DNA of 64,000 nt from the NCBI GenBank assembly GCA_032719365.1, contig CM064873.1, positions 34,201,742-34,265,741 on the forward strand, read 5' to 3'. Shown here piece after piece: positions 10,631 to 23,507 of this stretch (its first letter is position 1; every line of letters begins with the position of its first letter). The stretch is from Prinsepia uniflora (lineage: Eukaryota > Streptophyta > Magnoliopsida > Rosales > Rosaceae). The notes under the pieces were generated by a model that saw only the letters and a program-made list of their open reading frames with translations, had not been told where the DNA came from and did not search any database. The translations under genes and the position numbers were made by a program.

Positions 10631-13600
10631 TGTAACGACCCGTCTCGCAAACCAGGATTAGATTAGTGATTAATGACGGATTAGTGAAGATTAATCGGTG
10701 ATTAGTTGGGTAATTTCGGACGGACGGTGCGAAAAGAAGATTTTGCCCCTAGAATGGGTAAATTGTTGAATTTTGGATTGGGCGATCAAATGGACTTTGA
10801 CCAATGACCGTGATGTAGTTCGGGACGTCACGAGTTCATAGACAGGTGGCACGTCCGATTTCGACATCCGAGGAGAAAGTTATGACGTTCGGAAATTTGA
10901 GGGCATTTTGGTAATATTGTTGAATAGGGGCAATTTGTTGACTTTTCAAACGACATGGATTTTTCATGTAACTCGAGAACCGTTAGGAAGGTCTCGATGC
11001 CCTGAGTACAACGGCAGGCGGCACATGTCGATTGGAGTTCGGACGATAAAGTTACGGATCTAGAAACGCGAAGGGCAGAACGTTAATTTGTGCAAATAAG
11101 GGTAAAATGGTCATTGTGATTCCTTAGGATCTGTGCCCAGTCAGTGTTTGACAAGTGGCTGTTCTGGGGAGTTCTAACCACGGATAAGTGGGCACTTGTC
11201 CTTCTCTAGATGGTGGTAGAACTTTGCACCAATCAGTTTAAACGGGTGAATACTTGTGCACGGCTTAAGCAAAAACCAGAGAAACAGAGCAGGGGAACCA
11301 ACCCAGATTACCTTATGATCTACATTAGTTGTGAGAGGTGTGTGAAGGCAAGAGTGAGAGCTGATGGTGAGGGTGTGGGTGGTGCTGCCACAACAGGTCG
11401 CCGTGGATGGTGGCCACGGCATCGTGAGAAACAGAGATCGAGTACCACCGTGAAATCCAATCTTCATAACTTCCCTTAAACTATACCTTTTGCTTAGGCT
11501 TTGTGAAGGAATATTGGAGTGGAAGTCAAGGCTAGTCAGATCGAGGTGGCACGCCGGCTCACGACGGCGAGAGGAAGTGAGGAATTCGTGAAACCCGTGA
11601 GTTCCTTTGTGTGCGTTTGAATTGGTGAAATCGAATTGAAGGGTTAAGAGCAAAATTCGTTAATTAGAGGATGTTTCTGGGGCGTCTAGGAGTTGGTGTT
11701 TTCGGTGGCGGTAGAACCGAAAAACTCGTAAGCTTGAATTAACAATGGTGTTTTCGGTTTTAATTCGTTTTGATCGATTCTAAAGAGTGAAACCTATTTC
11801 TGGAAGTTCTATGAAGTGTTTAGGATGGATTTTAAGGGCGGTGAGGACTCATGGTGGCCAGAGGCAGAGGTGGAAAAATACAGTTTTGAGCAAAACATAA
11901 AAAGGTTTGATCGCGACCCTCATTCTTCGAGTTAAGTAAGTAATTTAATAGGAAAGTGATAGACGAACCTAATAGACTAAAAAGGAATGAAAACAGACCA
12001 GAATTGGACGGTTTAAGATGTTGGACCGCCTGCGCCGGTTCGACTGGACCGGTCTGAACCGAACTGGTCTGGACCTGGTTCGGAAGAGGTTGAAGATCAA
12101 CAGTGCTGGCGCTCATGGCTCCCATGTGCAGCCACTTTAGGCGGAGCGTGAGGGCGCGTGACACGGCTTTTGAGGATCGTTCCAACACGACTTTTAAAGT
12201 ATTTGATGTAACAAACATTTTGGCGCTGGTTTCGAGTCAATTGGACATCGTCTCGATATGTTTCGGGATGTCCAAAGGTTTTAGGCCTCGGTTAAAAATA
12301 GTTAAAAATTTGGGAAAAATACGGGGCTTTAGTATAAGCTTTATGAAGTAGTTAGTGACCTTATTATGGGATTTGGACAGGTTCGTGAAAGCCGATGATA
12401 GTGGATTGGCCGGGAACGGCGTAGTGCGCGCGTATCGAGGCGACGACGCTATGGTCTGTGAGTGGACTTTGCTTTCAAACTTATGATGCATGCATATATG
12501 TTTTATATGTTTTCTATACGTGATTCTATGAGTTGATTTATGATCTTGATAGTTTACGGTTTTGCACGTTTTTAGAGGTATTTACGGAATTTCACGATTT
12601 ACGAGATTTGATGGATGTTGTGATTTGAACCTGGTTTTAATAATTTGATGTCGAGATTTGAAATATGATTTAATTTCCAAGAATTAAAAATGGATTTTGG
12701 AAAAATGACTTCTGGCTTAGAGGCCCAGTTCAAAAAGTGGTTTTGAGAAACGTGTTTTCGGGTTTTGGAATCGGATTCCAGGATGACGATTCTGGATTCG
12801 GTTGAGAACTTGAAAGTGGAATTCCAGGTTTGGGTTCGGAATGGTTATTCTGGATGCCAGCTTACGGAATGATGGTTTCGGACTCGGATTTGGAAATAGG
12901 TAATGAATATGAGTTCTGGGTTTGGATCCGAGATCCTGATGAGATTGCGGATTCGGATTCAGAAATGAATAATGGTTATGGATTGGATTTGCTGGATCTG
13001 GTTATTGTGTTTAAAGACCCGGATATGATATGACGGGGGTGGGGGCGGGCCCAAATTGGGTTTAAAGACCCAAATTGAGTTTAAAGACTCGGGAGTTTAA
13101 AGACTCGGATATTGATATTTCCCTCATAGGCCTATTGAGTTTAAAGACTCAGGAGTTTAAAGACTCGGATTATATTGAGGCCTGGATTGAGTTTAAAGAC
13201 TCGGCAGTTTAAAGACTCGGATAGATCCAGCAGGTTCGATGGATGGAAATGTGGTTTCAAATGTGTTTTGGTTTTCACTGAGACTTGATGATGATGGTTT
13301 TTAATAATGGTCTTCCAATGTTTTGGGTTATGTCCGGATGAAATGGTTTTCGATGGTTTTGGGCTGAGGCCCGGGATTTGAGAAAAGGAAACTGTGTTCA
13401 GTTTTTCTTATATGGTTTGCTTAACCGGAATATTGAATGGTTTTATGACATGAATTTGATATGCATGCATTGGTTTTTAATTGGAGGGTATAAATGTACT
13501 CGTTTTTTGAACTGTTTTCAAACTTATACTTTATTTTTGTCCACTCATAGTCTTTTTTGTTTTCGATACCCTTTAGGTTGTAGCGGTGCAGGTTGTTGGT

Positions 13601-13815
13601 CGAGAGAGACGGGGACATCACACACGAGATCCACATTAGTTTTTCGTACACTCTGGGAAGTCCGGACACTTTTAGGACGGTTGGATCTAGAATCCCTTGT
13701 CCGAATTACGTGTGACATGGAGGTTGGACGTCGGGTTAGCCTTTGTGTCACGCGTAAGTTAGACGGGAGCAGGATTTAGCCCCTAATCCTGGGGGATTGG
13801 GGGTGGGTCCTGTCA
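10631..13815 (+). repeat. 3' LTR of element A
   Basis: It matches 3882-7044 almost throughout and has the same boundaries (TGTAACG to CCTGTCA). It carries the same predicted exon (12381-12457) and the TTTAAAGAC repeats (13006-13225). A 159-codon antisense frame present in both LTRs is simply shared by descent. Confidence 0.9.
12458..13576 (+). other. Predicted LTR intron 2, element A 3' LTR
   Basis: A GTGAGT donor follows a 77-nt exon candidate (12381-12457) that starts after TTTGGACAG. The acceptor is CCCTTTAG at 13576, changed from CCCTCCAG in the partner LTR but still ending in AG. The complementary block TCCACTCATAG lies shortly upstream. Confidence 0.45.
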
Positions 13816-15179
13816 GAAACCACACGTTCCGAATTGACACCACTTGTCAAATCTACCATTTTGTTGACACGAACAACTCGAAGGTTCCTTTCTAAATCTT
13901 AATCTATCCTGACGTCTGCTCCCACAGGGAGTCACCCGATCACACTCACCGATCCACGATGAAACATCTGATAAACTGTCACCACTTGACAGTCGCCAGT
14001 CGAAAACTGACACCATACCCACTTATGGTTACTCTAACCACCAACTTACTCAACCTGAGTATACATCTACCAACAAAACACTCGACTTGTGTGTAACTGG
14101 ACCCATCAGAATCACTATGACCCAAAGCACAGTATCCAACATCTAGTTCACGTCCTCGACTAATCCAATGTTATCGGAACTAAGCTGACTTCCAACACGT
14201 TCACCACGTACTCCTGGTGTTACCTATATACCGTCACCGGCACGACAAGCCTATCTAGTATCCTACCTCGAACTATGTACAATGTACGTACATCTATCCA
14301 TCAATCAGACTACAACCACAACAACAACGACGACAACAACAACACGGCGACCTAGGTGGTAGCCAACCACGTTTCAATTTTGGAGTCCATCTGTCCAATC
14401 TTGTACCAGACAGATCACAACTCCTACTCAACATCCATTTCCAAATCCGAATCCGAAATCATTATTCTGTAAGCTAGCTATCCGGAATAACCATTCTGAA
14501 CCCAAATCCAGAAATCCACTTTCAAGTTCCAAAATCGAATCCTGGATCGTCATCCTGAAATCCGATTCCAAAACCCGAAATCTCGTTCTCGTCTACTGAG
14601 ACGCGCCAATTCTGAACCTATCGGTTACCTGCTCAGCGATTAACACATTACATTTGATTGACATCATAGAGAAGTCAATCCTAACATCCACACATCTAGG
14701 CTGACCAAATCCGACCTCGTCGGACACTTACTCGCCCGAGTAATATACCATATGGGATTTACCTCGAAAAGAAGTTCAGTCCCATCATCCTCAACTCAAA
14801 CATCCAAGTAAGAGCGATAAACTCTCCATATATCTGGACCATCGAGATCACGATCCAGATCTATCACTACGTCACCCGACCATAAACGTCACGATCGAGG
14901 ATCGTCACGACATCCAAAGTCCTTAACATCAAAATCCCGATCCATATCGCGATCTACACAAGCTCACTCCGCTAACAATCCACATGGAATTCGATCATAA
15001 GGTATTACACCCTCCTGAATCCTTCGTCAGTCACATCTCTCTTTAACTAATTCCCACATCTAAACAGATCAGTCAATGACGAGACACGCCGAGACTGTGG
15101 GTCCTCTCCAATTACCTCATATCGATCTTTGTCCTTCCACCTAGGGAAATGAAGGATGATCCAAGACAATGACATCAAA
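13816..15179 (-). mobile_element. Element D internal domain, segment between A and C
   Basis: This reads collinearly with 28943-30020 and then 23395-23507 of element B when reverse-complemented. It starts gaaaccacacgttccg after the end of A and ends gacatcaaa at the start of C. Frames are broken throughout. It retains about 0.2 kb that element B has lost around its rearranged insertion. Confidence 0.8.
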
Positions 15180-15638
15180 TGACAGGACCCACCCCCAATC
15201 CACCGGGATTAAGGGCTAAGCCCTGCTCCCGTCTAACTTAAGCATGACACGAAGGCTAAACCGATGTCCAACCTCCATGTGACACGTAAGTCGGACAAGG
15301 GATTCTTGATCCGACCGTTCAAAATTCTTCCAGACTTCCCAGAGTGCGCAGAATCTACTGTGGATCGCACGTGTGATGTCTCCGTCTCTCTCGACCAACA
15401 GCCCGCACCACAACAACCTGGAGGGTATCGAAAACACAAAAGACTATGAGTGGACAAAAATAAAGTATAAGGTCAAAAAATTTATTAGAAAACACAATTT
15501 TATTGATACCCTTCGTTTAAAAACCAATGCATGCATATCAAACTATTCCATAAAACCATTATATATTCAGGTGATTCAAACCGTTTAAGAAAAACCGAAC
15601 TTAGTTTTCTTTTCTCCAAACCCGGGCCTCAGCCCAAA
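15180..15638 (-). repeat. Element C 3' LTR, outer segment
   Basis: It begins TGACAGGACCCACCC and matches 38005-38463 of the other C LTR. It is broken at ccaaa (15634-15638), the target duplication of solo LTR S1. Confidence 0.85.
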
Positions 15639-18526
15639 TGATAGGACCCATCTCAATCCCCCCGGGATTAGTGCGGGATGACCCTGCTCCCGTCTGACAC
15701 GAAGTGTCAGACAAGGGATATTTCCGACCTTTGCCCTCCCGGGCTATCAGAGTACGCCAGGATCCGGAGGAGGCATGTGATATCTCGATCTCTACTACAG
15801 TCCACATCCGATGTCAACCTGAAGGGCAGTCAAAACATTAAAAACTGTGAGTGGACAAAACAAAGAGTTTATAAAAACATTTAATAAGGAAGACATTTGT
15901 ACCCTCCACTAAAAAGCATGCATGCATTCGAAAACCATTTATTCAAAACAAACCATATGTGGGACTAAGCCCACAGCAGATATAAACTAAGGTCGAAGGG
16001 ACCACAATAAAAACGACCATACGAGCCACTGCTCAAATCCTGTGCACACCTGTACACACCACATATCATATATCATATATCCATCACATACATATATATA
16101 AGTCACACAACCAATCCTGTCACGGTATCCAAAGCTACGCGCGTGCTACCCAGGTCTCAATCCGAGTCTTCTCAAAGTCAAGATCAATGTCCGCAGACCA
16201 CTGACCCTACCCGAGGTAATAGTAATCATAGCCTTCCTGAGAGTAAGGAACCCAACTGGGGGGTGACTCCACTCAGTCGGTGCTCCGTGACTACTCCGGG
16301 GTCCACCCAGGCCAACGACCCTCCCCGGAGGAGATAATAGAAGTAAAGGAAGGTAGACGAACATATATATACATAACATAAACATTCATGACCGGTTCCC
16401 CTGAACCGTCATGAATCCATAAGATCCATAATCAGGTAACATGCCGGTTCCCATAAACCGTCATGTACCGTAATAACATAACAAGGGTTCATGCCGGTTC
16501 CCATAAACCGTCATGAACCTGGGAATCCATTTAAGGTTCCCTGACCTGAAATCAAAACCGTAAAGTGACTGGGTCTCGTACCCGAACATAGGACATCAGT
16601 TGGGCACCGTGCCCGATATCTGAGGTCATATGCCCGAGACAAAACCAAATGGGTCTCATACCCGAGTTTATCCTTTTGAAATCCAAATCCAGTTCATTTA
16701 AATCAATAAAGAAATACAGACACGAATAAGCACCGTATAAGGCCGAAACCTCGAAATACGTGCTTATACGTAACCACATACAAATGCACCCATGGCATCA
16801 TCAAACAAGTAATAAAACATATAATAAACATTTATGCATGCACCAATTTAGAAAACAAGGTCCACTCACAGACCGTCCGAGCTGCCGCCTCGATTTGCGT
16901 GCCATAGGGCTCCCCGAGCCGATCACAGTCACCGGGACTCCCAAACCTGTCCAAATCGTAATAGAAGGTTACTAACTACTTAATTAACCTCCCACTAAAG
17001 CCCCGTAATTTTCCCGTATTTTTAACTATTTTTAATCCCGAACCTAAACCTTCCGATGCCCCGAAACATCTCGAGACGGTGTCCGATCGACACGAAACCA
17101 GTCCCAAAATGTTCGTTACATCGAATAGATGATTTCGTATGTTGGAACCTTCCCCAGATTCCCTGCCACGCGCCCTCACGCGCCGCCTGAAGTGGCTGCG
17201 CTGGGCTTCACGCGCCTGCTACAGTACCTGCTGACGTCATCGCTGACGTCAGCATGACGTCATCACTGACAGCCCCTGACAGTGACACGTGTCACGCTCC
17301 CATTGGCCCACTGTCTGACATTTCAGTCTGACATTGTCAGATCTGACATGATGACGTCATCAGGATGACGTCATCAGTCATCCCCTACATCGGTTAGACC
17401 GGTCTGAACCGGTCCGGTCCGGTTTTTCCTGCAACTTGGACCGGCGTAACCGGTCCAGGTGTCCTTCTCCCTCATTTTCGGTCCGATTTCATCCATTCCA
17501 ATTCCTAAATTCCTATTTCTTCATTTCCTATCTAACCCAATTAACAAAACTACCTAAAACCCTCGAAATCCGACCGGTTCAATTTTGAACCTCACGGTTC
17601 AATTTTCCCGAAACCTCCCAGGGCTCCTCCGACGTCCAACCACCACCAAAACCTCCCTAACAACTCCCTAGCAACCTATTTAACTCAAACCAATCGTCCA
17701 AATCGACCCATAACAACAAAATCCACACAAAAATTGAAAATGGGCTTACCGGGTACCCGATCGGGTTCTGGGTTCCCGCCACCGCCCACGGCGGTTCCAG
17801 CCACCAGCTGCCGTCCTTAGTCCTCCTCTCTCACCCTCTGGTCTCAGTTATGGCTAGAAGGGAAGGGTTTGGTGTTTGGGTGAGGAAATGGTGATCGGTT
17901 TGGTTTGGGAAGAAAATGGGAGAAATGGATGAACGGGGAAGGGTTTGGTGCATGAGTGGGTGGGGTTGGCCAGTGGATGGGTGACAAGTGTCACTCATCC
18001 ATTGGGCCTCCATTAAATATCTGGGCTCACTAGAGACAAAACTGCACTTTTTGTCTCGTAAAACGTGCCGTCGTGAATAGTAACCGGGAACTTCCGTGAA
18101 CCGTAACTTCGCCGTCGAACGTCCGAATTCGACGTGCCGCCTGTCTACGGATTCGTATCGTCCTTATCTATGTAACGGTCTTCGGCCCTCGGCCATCGGA
18201 CCTCCTGGTCAAAAAGTCAACTTTTGACCTCCTATTCACCCAAATTACCAAAATGCCCTTGGGCTTCCGAACGTCATAACTTCTTCTACGAACGTCGGAA
18301 TTGAACGTGCCACCTGTCTATGAACTCGTGACGTCACGAACTACGTCACGGTCATCAGTCAAAGTCCATTTGACTGCCCGATTAAAAAGTCAACGTTTTG
18401 CCACCATCAAGGGCAAAACGGTCATTTCGCACCGTTCGTCCGATTTCGCTCTACTAATCACGGATTAGCCTCACTAATCGTGATTAGTCACTAATCTAAT
18501 CTAGGAATTTGGGACGGGTCGTTACA
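15639..18526 (-). mobile_element. Solo LTR S1, antisense
   Basis: This is a 2888-bp single LTR starting TGATAGGACCC and ending GGGTCGTTACA. The perfect 5-bp target duplication ccaaa is at 15634-15638 and 18527-18531, and no internal domain is attached. Removing it restores the C LTR sequence cagcccaaaaccatc. It keeps both predicted LTR introns. Solo LTRs arise by recombination between the two LTRs of one element. Confidence 0.9.
15819..16869 (-). other. Predicted LTR intron 2 in solo LTR S1
   Basis: Reverse-complement reading gives a GTGAGTGG donor ending a 77-nt exon candidate (16870-16946) and a CCCTTCAG acceptor. CTGTGAGTGGAC at 15845-15856 is the complement partner of the donor block. 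Confidence 0.5.
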
Positions 18527-19649
18527 CCAAAACCATCAAAAGCCATGTCATGTAACGACCCGTCCCAAATTCCAGGATTAGATTAGTGACTAATCACAAT
18601 TAGTGAGGTTAATCTGTGATTAGTTGGGCAAAATCGGACGAACGATGCAAAATGACCGTTTTGCCCCTAGGCGTGGGTAAAATGTTGACTTTACGTTCAG
18701 ACAGTCAAATGGTCTTTAACCGATGACCGTGACGTAGTTTGGGACGTCACGAGTTCATAGACAGGTGACACGTTCAATTCCGACATTCGAGGATGAAGTT
18801 ATGACGTTCGGAAGTTTAAGGGCATTTTGGTAATTTTGGTTAAAAAGGGCAAAATGTTGACTTTTGGACTGGGAGGTCCGATGGCCGAGGGCCAAGGACC
18901 GTTACGTACATCGGGACGATACAAATCCATAGACAGGCGGCACGCCGAAATCGGACTTCGAACGGGAAAGTTATAGGTCACGGAAGGTCGATTTCACTAT
19001 GCATGTACTTCGAGACGATGATGATTTGGCAATATCTGATTGGGCAGATATTTTAAGTGGGACCCATGGATGAGTGACAAGTGTCACTCTTACCATTGGT
19101 CCAAACACCTAAATTGTGGATCTACATAATTAAATACTATTATAATTATTATTTTATAATTAATCTTTTTAACACTCAATCGTAACCCTCCATTCTAATT
19201 AATCCCTCAAATCCTCACCATTCATTCATCCCATCTCTCTCTCATCAGATATCAACATTTCTTCTTTGTTTCTTCAAGAAAACCCGAAACCATATCCATA
19301 CCTCTATTCTCCAATTTCTTCAAACACAAACACCACACCTCACCATCATAAGAACCTTTGTGCTTGTGTGTGACCGTGGGAATGTGATGAGAGGTTGAGA
19401 GAGGAGCTGTGAGGCAGGGGACAGACGGCCGCCGCCGTAGAGGGCGGCGATAACCCAGGTAAAACCCATAATCCGCGTATTTTCAAATTTAGAGGTTTTG
19501 GTTTTGGACGTTGTCACGAGTTTCTAATGATGCTAACGTCATCTAAGGACCTAAATGAGTCGAATAGGATCGATCTCGAGGACTGGAATGGCCAGAATTG
19601 ACGACAAAGACGAGTTGCAGGTGGCCAGTTCGTCCATGGTGTTTTCAAG

Positions 19650-20113
19650 GTATGTTTTCGGTTGTTTTAGGTAGTTTTAAGTCGTGAATAAATGGTTAAG
19701 GTTGAGACATAGAGTTTAGGATTGAAGGGAACAAAATGGACCAAAAATGGGGGGTTTATAGCATTGAACCGAGACCGCCGGTTCAGTTGGACCGAACCGG
19801 TCTGAACCGGTTTACTCAAGGTTGATGGTGATGCTACAGTACCGCACGTGAAGCCCACGCGCAGTGGCTTCTTGGGGCGCGTGAGGACGCGTGGCCCACA
19901 TTTCGAGGATACTTTCAACACGTGAAATCTTCTATTCGATGTAACGAATATTTTGGGACTGGTTTCATGTCGATCGGACACCGTTTCGATAATATTCGGG
20001 GCATCGGAAGGTTTAGGATTGAGATTAAAAATAGTTAAAAATTAGAGAAAATTACGGGGCTTCAATGAGAGGTTAATAAGGTAGTTAGTAACCTTTCATT
20101 ACGATTTGGACAG
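19650..20113 (+). other. Predicted LTR intron 1, element B 5' LTR
   Basis: The donor is TTTTCAAG followed by GTATGT. The acceptor is TTTGGACAG followed by GTTTGGG. The intron would be 464 bp. Element D's LTR joins an exon ending AAG directly to GTTTGGG, which is the junction this model predicts, and D's LTR is 466 bp shorter overall (other indels contribute). Confidence 0.5.
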
Positions 20114-20192
20114 GTTTGGGAGTCCCGGTGACGGTGATTGGCTAGGGAGAGCCGTATGACACGCAAACCGAGGCAGCAACATAAGACGGTCT

Positions 20193-21423
20193 GTGAGTGG
20201 ACCTTGATTTCAAAACTGTAATGCATGCATAAATGTTTTATATTGATTATGAATGTGATTCTACGATGTTTATTTGGATATTGGTGAATTGTATGGTTTC
20301 ACGCATTTCGAGGCGATTTACGTGCTTGCACGTAAATCGAGATTTTCCAGTTTTACACTGATTTTCCGTACTTATGGTTTTGGATATGATTTCATGAAAT
20401 GGTTTTGGAATTGAAAAGGTAAACTAGGGTTCGTGACTTAATTGTTTTGGAAACCCTCGAACTTGAAGTCCTTTTAGTGACGTTCTCGGGCCGGAGGCCC
20501 AATTGATTCTTAAATCGATTTCGGATTTACAAATATGGAATCAGGCACGAGACCCATTTGAATTACGTGCTCTCAGACTTGAGGTCCATTTTTAACGAGG
20601 CATCGGGCCGGAGGCCCAGTTGGTTTACGATTCGGACCGGAGGTCCAGTTTGTATGTGGATTCGGGCCTAGGGCCCATCTATGTGTTACAAATGGTTTTT
20701 ATGGTTCATGACGGTTTATGGGAATCGGCATGAACCCTTGAAATGGATTTATGGTTCATGACGGTTTATGGGAACCGGCATGAACCCTTGAAAGGATTTT
20801 ATGGTTCATGACGGCTTATGAGGGCCGGGCATGAACCCTTGAAAGGTTTACAGAATGATTTCAAAAGGTTTTTCGTATGGCATCCTTTATATATGATTGT
20901 CTCCTCCGGGGAGGGTCGTTGGACTGGGTAGACCCCAGAGTAGTCACGGAGCATTGATTGAGTGAAGTTGTTCCCCAGTTGGGTTCCTTACTCTCAGGAA
21001 GGCTATGGTTCGTAACCTCTAGGGAGGGTCATCGATCTACGAACATTGACCTGGGTGGACCCTGGAGAGACTTGGGTTTGAGACTCAGGTTATCACGCGC
21101 GTAGCTCTATATACCGTGACAGGTTCGGTGATATGAAATATAATGGATAAACATGATTTCAATTGGTTTGGGAAATTTTGTTTTATGATGATAAATGGAT
21201 TTGGACTGAGACCCCGCATATGTTTACTATGTTATGGTTTTCTGTAAATGGTTTGGGCAGGAGCCCGTATGATTATGGTTGTTTAAACATATGTGATTGG
21301 ATAAATGGTTTTACTATGCATGCATGCTTTTTAGTGAAAGGTATAAAGGTCTTTATAAAATGTTTTTACGAAACTTATTACTTTTTGTCCACTCACAGTC
21401 TTTCTGTTTTTAATACCCTTCAG
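20193..21423 (+). other. Predicted LTR intron 2, element B 5' LTR
   Basis: A GTGAGT donor follows the 79-nt exon. The acceptor is CCCTTCAG. The donor block CTGTGAGTGGAC (20191-20202) is perfectly complementary to GTCCACTCACAG (21387-21398), and two ATGCATGCAT blocks (20221 and 21316) lie inside this pair. The ends of the intron could therefore pair in the RNA. Confidence 0.55.
20699..20855 (+). repeat. Three tandem repeats of about 55 bp in LTR
   Basis: Each unit reads tatggttcatgacggtttat, then a short GGGAACCGG-type block, then catgaacccttgaaa. The same block is at 32366-32522 in the 3' LTR, with shorter or antisense versions near 1190-1225, 16388-16520, 42545-42640 and 51030-51062. Confidence 0.85.
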
Positions 21424-21602
21424 GTTGAATACGGCGCAGACTGTAGCAGAGACCGAGATATCACATACCTCCTCCAGATCCTGGCGTACTCTGGAAGCCT
21501 CTGGGCTAAAGGTTTTAATTTTTCCTGATCTGGCACTCCGTGTCAAACGGGATCAGGGGCATTCCTCTTTAATCCCGGGGGGATTGAGGACGGGTCCTAA
21601 CA

Positions 21603-21620
21603 GGTGGTATCAGAGCATAG
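21603..21620 (+). other. Primer-binding site of element B
   Basis: TGGTATCAGAGC (21605-21616) follows the LTR after two bases and is a perfect complement of the initiator tRNA-Met 3' end. Confidence 0.9.
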
Positions 21621-23507
21621 GATTGCTTATCAGAGCAAGGCTTGCTCTTGGAATATTGCGCAGGTCGAGGATGTGATATCTCAATAGGCTACAGTTCGTT
21701 ATCAACCTAATAGTTAGGATGCCGGTACGATAGTTAGTAGGATTGAATCGTGGAATGTCTTGGTTTGGCACTCGATGACAGGGTTGCCATAGTTCTATCG
21801 TGGATGACAGTGTGGGACCCTACGGAAGGGATGAATGTAACAGTACTTTAGAGTTTTGATCGTGATACGGTTAGTTGGGATCGTCTTTCACGATGTCGTA
21901 GGATCGATCTGACGACAGTTTGGTGTTGTGACCATCGATGGTCGGATCTTGTTGAGTTGGTGGCTATGCTACTGGGAGCAGTCGAGATCGGGGAATCCTA
22001 GTCGAACTTACGGTAGGATTGGACTGACGTCTTTGCGATGTCGAGACTGACCGACGGTCATGTCATGTTCGGTCTAGTCATGTCCACTTTGGTGATGGGA
22101 CTGCGCTCTGCAGTCGAGGTTGTAATAATCGGCTAGACCTAGTTGGTTGTCGTACTACTTTAACTGTGATGGATTGTTGGTGCAACTAAGGTCATGGATG
22201 ACCTGGTAGACGACATTGGTTTAGTCGAGTTATGACAAGTTAGAGATTGGTTGGATAGGTTACCAGGGTTGGTACTTGTCAATGGAATCCTAGAGTGGGG
22301 ATACGAAGTAGTAGTACGTGCGGTTGATTCCGTTGGATACGGAGTCTGGATATCGAGATGTCCGGTATTTAGGTCTGCAAGAGTTGTGACAGGCACGACT
22401 ATCGAGAGTGGTTGTAGTTATGGTTGTTGAGAATCAGGGACGTTCAGGGGACGTTTCCTTTTCCCGTATACGTTGTCAGGATGACTGTACCTAGAGTTGT
22501 TGGGTACGAGGGAGATAGAGTTTCTCCCATTCGAGCTGAGTTACGGGATCATCACTCGGTATGAGCGGAGATTTAGGGTCTTCTGATTCGCACACTTTGT
22601 GCTGATACTGACAGGTGTTAGTGATGATGCTGGTACTTGGTACTGGTGCTGGTGCTGGTGATTGTTCGGTATGAGTTACGAGTCGAGATGTGACTCCGTC
22701 GAGATGGGCATATGTTCGGTATCTATGGTTCTGGAGTGGATCACGGATAGTGATGGACTGGATAGGATCCAACGGTAGTTGAGACGTGAGGATCAAGTGC
22801 TGTCATGGGGGATTAGTGACCGGTTGGTCAGACTCCATCTGTCGTGGGGTTTAGCGACCATTTGGTCGGTGTTGGCCAGAGTTGGTCAGATATGGTGGTA
22901 TGCAGAGATTTGTCTGCAGATCACAGCAGGAGTCTGTTGTGACACTTCAGTCGAGTAGTACATCAGATTATGATGAATTGACATCCTTTTGGATGTACAT
23001 ATACGGTCATAACCGGATAGATGAGTTGATTTTTTATGGACACGTGGTTGATGTCCAAGTGTGTTGGTTCTGACGTAGTTGGAATTTCGGAATCGCGAGA
23101 GTTTGCGATTGAGGTGACGAGAAGAGTGCAAGTTTTTCGCATTGGTAATGGGTATTTTGAAGTCATTAGGGTGACTTCTCAGGTTCTACCATGGTTGATG
23201 ATGGTTGTGTCACCATTATGTTGATCGTGTATTGGTTAGTGGACCTGGGATTTGTCTTGGGTCATCAGAAGTAGTTGAGTATATCGAAGTTAGGTGACTG
23301 AGAATTCTCATTTTCTGCTTGGTGGCAGACGATGTTGGATTACATGGCGTTGTGAGTGCAACAAGTTTTGGTTGCATTCACGTAGGATGAGTTTTGATGT
23401 CATCGTGTTGGATCATCCTTGGTTTTTCCTAGGTGGAATGACAAGGATCGATACGAGGTGATTGGAGAGAACCCACAGTCTCGGCGTGTCTCGTCGTTGA
23501 CTGATCT
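21621..23507 (+). mobile_element. Element B internal domain, left part
   Basis: Non-coding sequence collinear with D's internal segments. No frame exceeds about 100 codons. Near its end, 23392-23430 can be read as FDVIVLDHP, and 23446-23490 is the short block shared with A, C and D. It stops at gactgatctattt, after which foreign sequence begins. Confidence 0.8.

Larger units (their letters stand above)
3882..13815 (+). mobile_element. Element A: complete LARD-like LTR retrotransposon
   Basis: Element A has two LTRs of 3163 and 3185 bp (3882-7044 and 10631-13815), a primer site complementary to initiator tRNA-Met at 7048, a 3586-bp internal domain and a polypurine tract ending at 10630. The LTRs are very alike by eye, with a few small indels: one stretch near 4940 is only in the left LTR and another near 12524-12570 only in the right. 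No frame longer than about 130 codons occurs in the internal domain and no Gag, protease, reverse transcriptase or integrase motif is visible. The element is inserted in D; the target sequence gaaa(c) can be read on both sides, although the left side also carries a polypurine-tract copy. Confidence 0.9.
18551..21602 (+). repeat. 5' LTR of element B
   Basis: TGTAACGACCCGTCCC to GGGTCCTAACA. It contains predicted donor AAG-GTATGT (19650), acceptor and 79-nt exon (20114-20192), intron 2 (20193-21423), a block of three related repeats of about 55 bp (20699-20855) and a terminal hairpin. Confidence 0.9.

Noticed and set aside
20699..20855. Regular repeats that could be mistaken for a CRISPR array
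   Set aside because: Units are contiguous without unique spacers, lie in a plant LTR and recur in its partner LTR.
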